Assembly (NCBI RefSeq): GCF_030269905.1
Contig: NZ_BSVC01000007.1
Span: 62,001-126,000, forward strand
Source: Pelosinus sp. IPA-1
GTDB taxonomy: Bacteria > Bacillota > Negativicutes > DSM-13327
Direction of reading: 5' to 3'
DNA: 64,000 nucleotides
The notes beneath the pieces were generated by a model. That model did not search any database. It was not told where the DNA came from and saw only the letters and a program-made list of their open reading frames with translations. Position numbers and translations under genes: made by a program. How positions within the stretch are numbered: the stretch's first letter is position 1; each line of letters opens with the position of its first letter. This document shows, in pieces, positions 63,153 to 64,000 of the stretch.

Positions 63153-63200
63153 GATGCCCTATTGTAATGTGTTTTACGTTACAATAAGGCATTTTTTATT
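63153..63200 (+). terminator. Terminator after the AbgA-like gene
   Basis: TGCCNTATTGTAA and TTACAATAAGGCA pair around a 12-nt loop and are followed by a T-run. Between this and 63547 lies an AT-rich gap with a small hairpin GAAAGT/ACTTTC at about 63510-63534. No riboswitch class was recognised. Confidence 0.8.
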
Positions 63201-63547
63201 TTTTATAAAAATTGAATTGAATAGTTAAAAAAAACGGGGAACTATGACGAAAAATGTTATAATTTGCATAGTGGAATTGTTCCTTACGGAAAGCGTGCTG
63301 GTAAAGGGCGGTGGCAGTGATCTAAATATCGACTTTATATAAGCAACGTCTGGGATTTTTAGTAATTTTTTGCTTTTATTAGTTACAATTTTGTTAACAA
63401 TATGTTAAACTTAATTTAATTAAAAAAGTAAGAAATAAGTAAATGGTATGATTCAAATTTACCATTCATTTGTAAAAAAGATTAGAAAGGTAGGTGAAAT
63501 AGTTTTTTGAAAGTGAGAATATTCTTTACTTTCAAAAGGCTCGGTCT

Positions 63548-64000
63548 ATGCGAATTACCATCGGCAGGAAGATTATTTTAGCGGCTATTATTTTATTATC
63601 ATTATTTGTTAGCATTAATATTTATACCTTCTATCAAATTAACCAAACCAAGGACAAGTATAGTTATCTTATTACTGAAGTAACGCCTGAAATCCAAGAT
63701 GTTAAGGATGTAAATACAGAGCTATGGTATCAAAACACGCAAATTAGAGGGTACATACTTACTGGAAACCAAAACTATGCTCAATTATACCAAAATTCCA
63801 AACAAAAGACGGCAGATACCCTAGAAAGATTAGAGAAAAAGATGACTTCTCCTCAAGCAGTAAAGGAAGTTGCCGTCTTAAAAATGGCTGTTAAGACCTA
63901 TAATCAAACATTAGAACAAGGGCTGAAAGTTCGGGATAAAGTAGGAATTCAAGATACGATTAAATACATGGATTCAACAGGGCAAAGAGCAGATGCAGTG
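63548..64000 (+). CDS. Chemoreceptor-like sensor, N-terminal part (cut by window end)
   Basis: The ATG at 63548 follows AAAGGCTCGG. The first 151 residues show a basic start (RITIGRK), one membrane helix (residues about 8-28) and then a helical extracytoplasmic sensor of the four-helix-bundle kind with IRGYILTGNQNYAQ, as in methyl-accepting chemotaxis proteins. HAMP and signalling domains would lie beyond the window, so a histidine kinase cannot be excluded. Confidence 0.7.
   Translation, partial: MRITIGRKIILAAIILLSLFVSINIYTFYQINQTKDKYSYLITEVTPEIQDVKDVNTELWYQNTQIRGYILTGNQNYAQLYQNSKQKTADTLERLEKKMTSPQAVKEVAVLKMAVKTYNQTLEQGLKVRDKVGIQDTIKYMDSTGQRADAV

Noticed and set aside
63201-63547. Cyclic-di-GMP riboswitch before the chemoreceptor gene
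   Set aside because: No GEMM-I or class II consensus could be found in this AT-rich stretch.

Overview
The window looks like a chromosomal segment of a low-GC, strictly anaerobic Firmicute of the Negativicutes/Sporomusa-Pelosinus type. This is inferred from gene content: nitrogenase-like genes, corrinoid methyl-transfer proteins with a DUF1638 partner, a DmsAB-like oxidoreductase, Gram-positive-style ribosome binding sites and AT-rich DNA. No rRNA, tRNA, phage, IS element or CRISPR array was seen.

The main content (1-53 kb) is an accessory island for organosulfur metabolism. It holds five complete pairs of nitrogenase-like NifD/NifK proteins (D1K1 1249-4079, D2K2 15270-18051, D3K3 18195-21078, K4D4 31721-34561, K5D5 47732-50600), two near-identical NifH-like reductases (27675, 40612), one NifB (41617) and one NifX-like protein (11707). 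All five D-type subunits keep three Cys at the P-cluster positions and a Cys at the position of the FeMo-co ligand Cys275. None has the His442 equivalent by my alignment. They are therefore probably not N2-fixing enzymes but relatives of methylthio-alkane reductase-type systems that use a NifB-derived cofactor.

Each pair sits with different sulfur-handling genes. D1K1 follows a sulfonate-type ABC transporter. D2K2 follows a MetNIQ methionine-type transporter. D3K3 is followed by MetY (O-acetylhomoserine sulfhydrylase) and then a cystine-type ABC transporter with an M20 deacylase inside it. K4D4 follows two sulfonate-type permeases and a binding protein and precedes DmsAB-like subunits. K5D5 follows a URO-D methyltransferase and precedes cysteine synthase CysK. 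Between them lie a RuBisCO-like protein plus cupin pair (as in the methylthioadenosine-isoprenoid shunt), homoserine O-acetyltransferase under a SAM-I riboswitch, a YeiH transporter, corrinoid/DUF1638 genes and a DUF2292 protein. The common theme is uptake and reductive C-S cleavage of organic sulfur compounds and capture of the released thiol or sulfide.

The most striking feature is a compact leader RNA found 18 times (L1-L18 here), in front of almost every transcription unit of the island and on both strands. Each copy has a short helix, a G-R/A asymmetric internal loop and a variable hairpin. The 3' strand of the first helix is also the start of an intrinsic terminator. Helix sequences differ between copies but keep pairing. 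Where promoters are visible the element starts only about 15-40 nt after the predicted +1. I do not recognise it as a named riboswitch. It looks like a regulon-wide transcription attenuation signal.

From about 53.5 kb onward the content is more ordinary: a threonine aldolase with its own structured leader, a polar amino acid ABC transporter, a LysR regulator, small proteins, a degenerate tandem-repeat block (58862-59230), an FNT channel, two M20 amidohydrolases and the start of a chemoreceptor. A roughly 98-bp dispersed repeat carrying its own terminator occurs at several gene ends.
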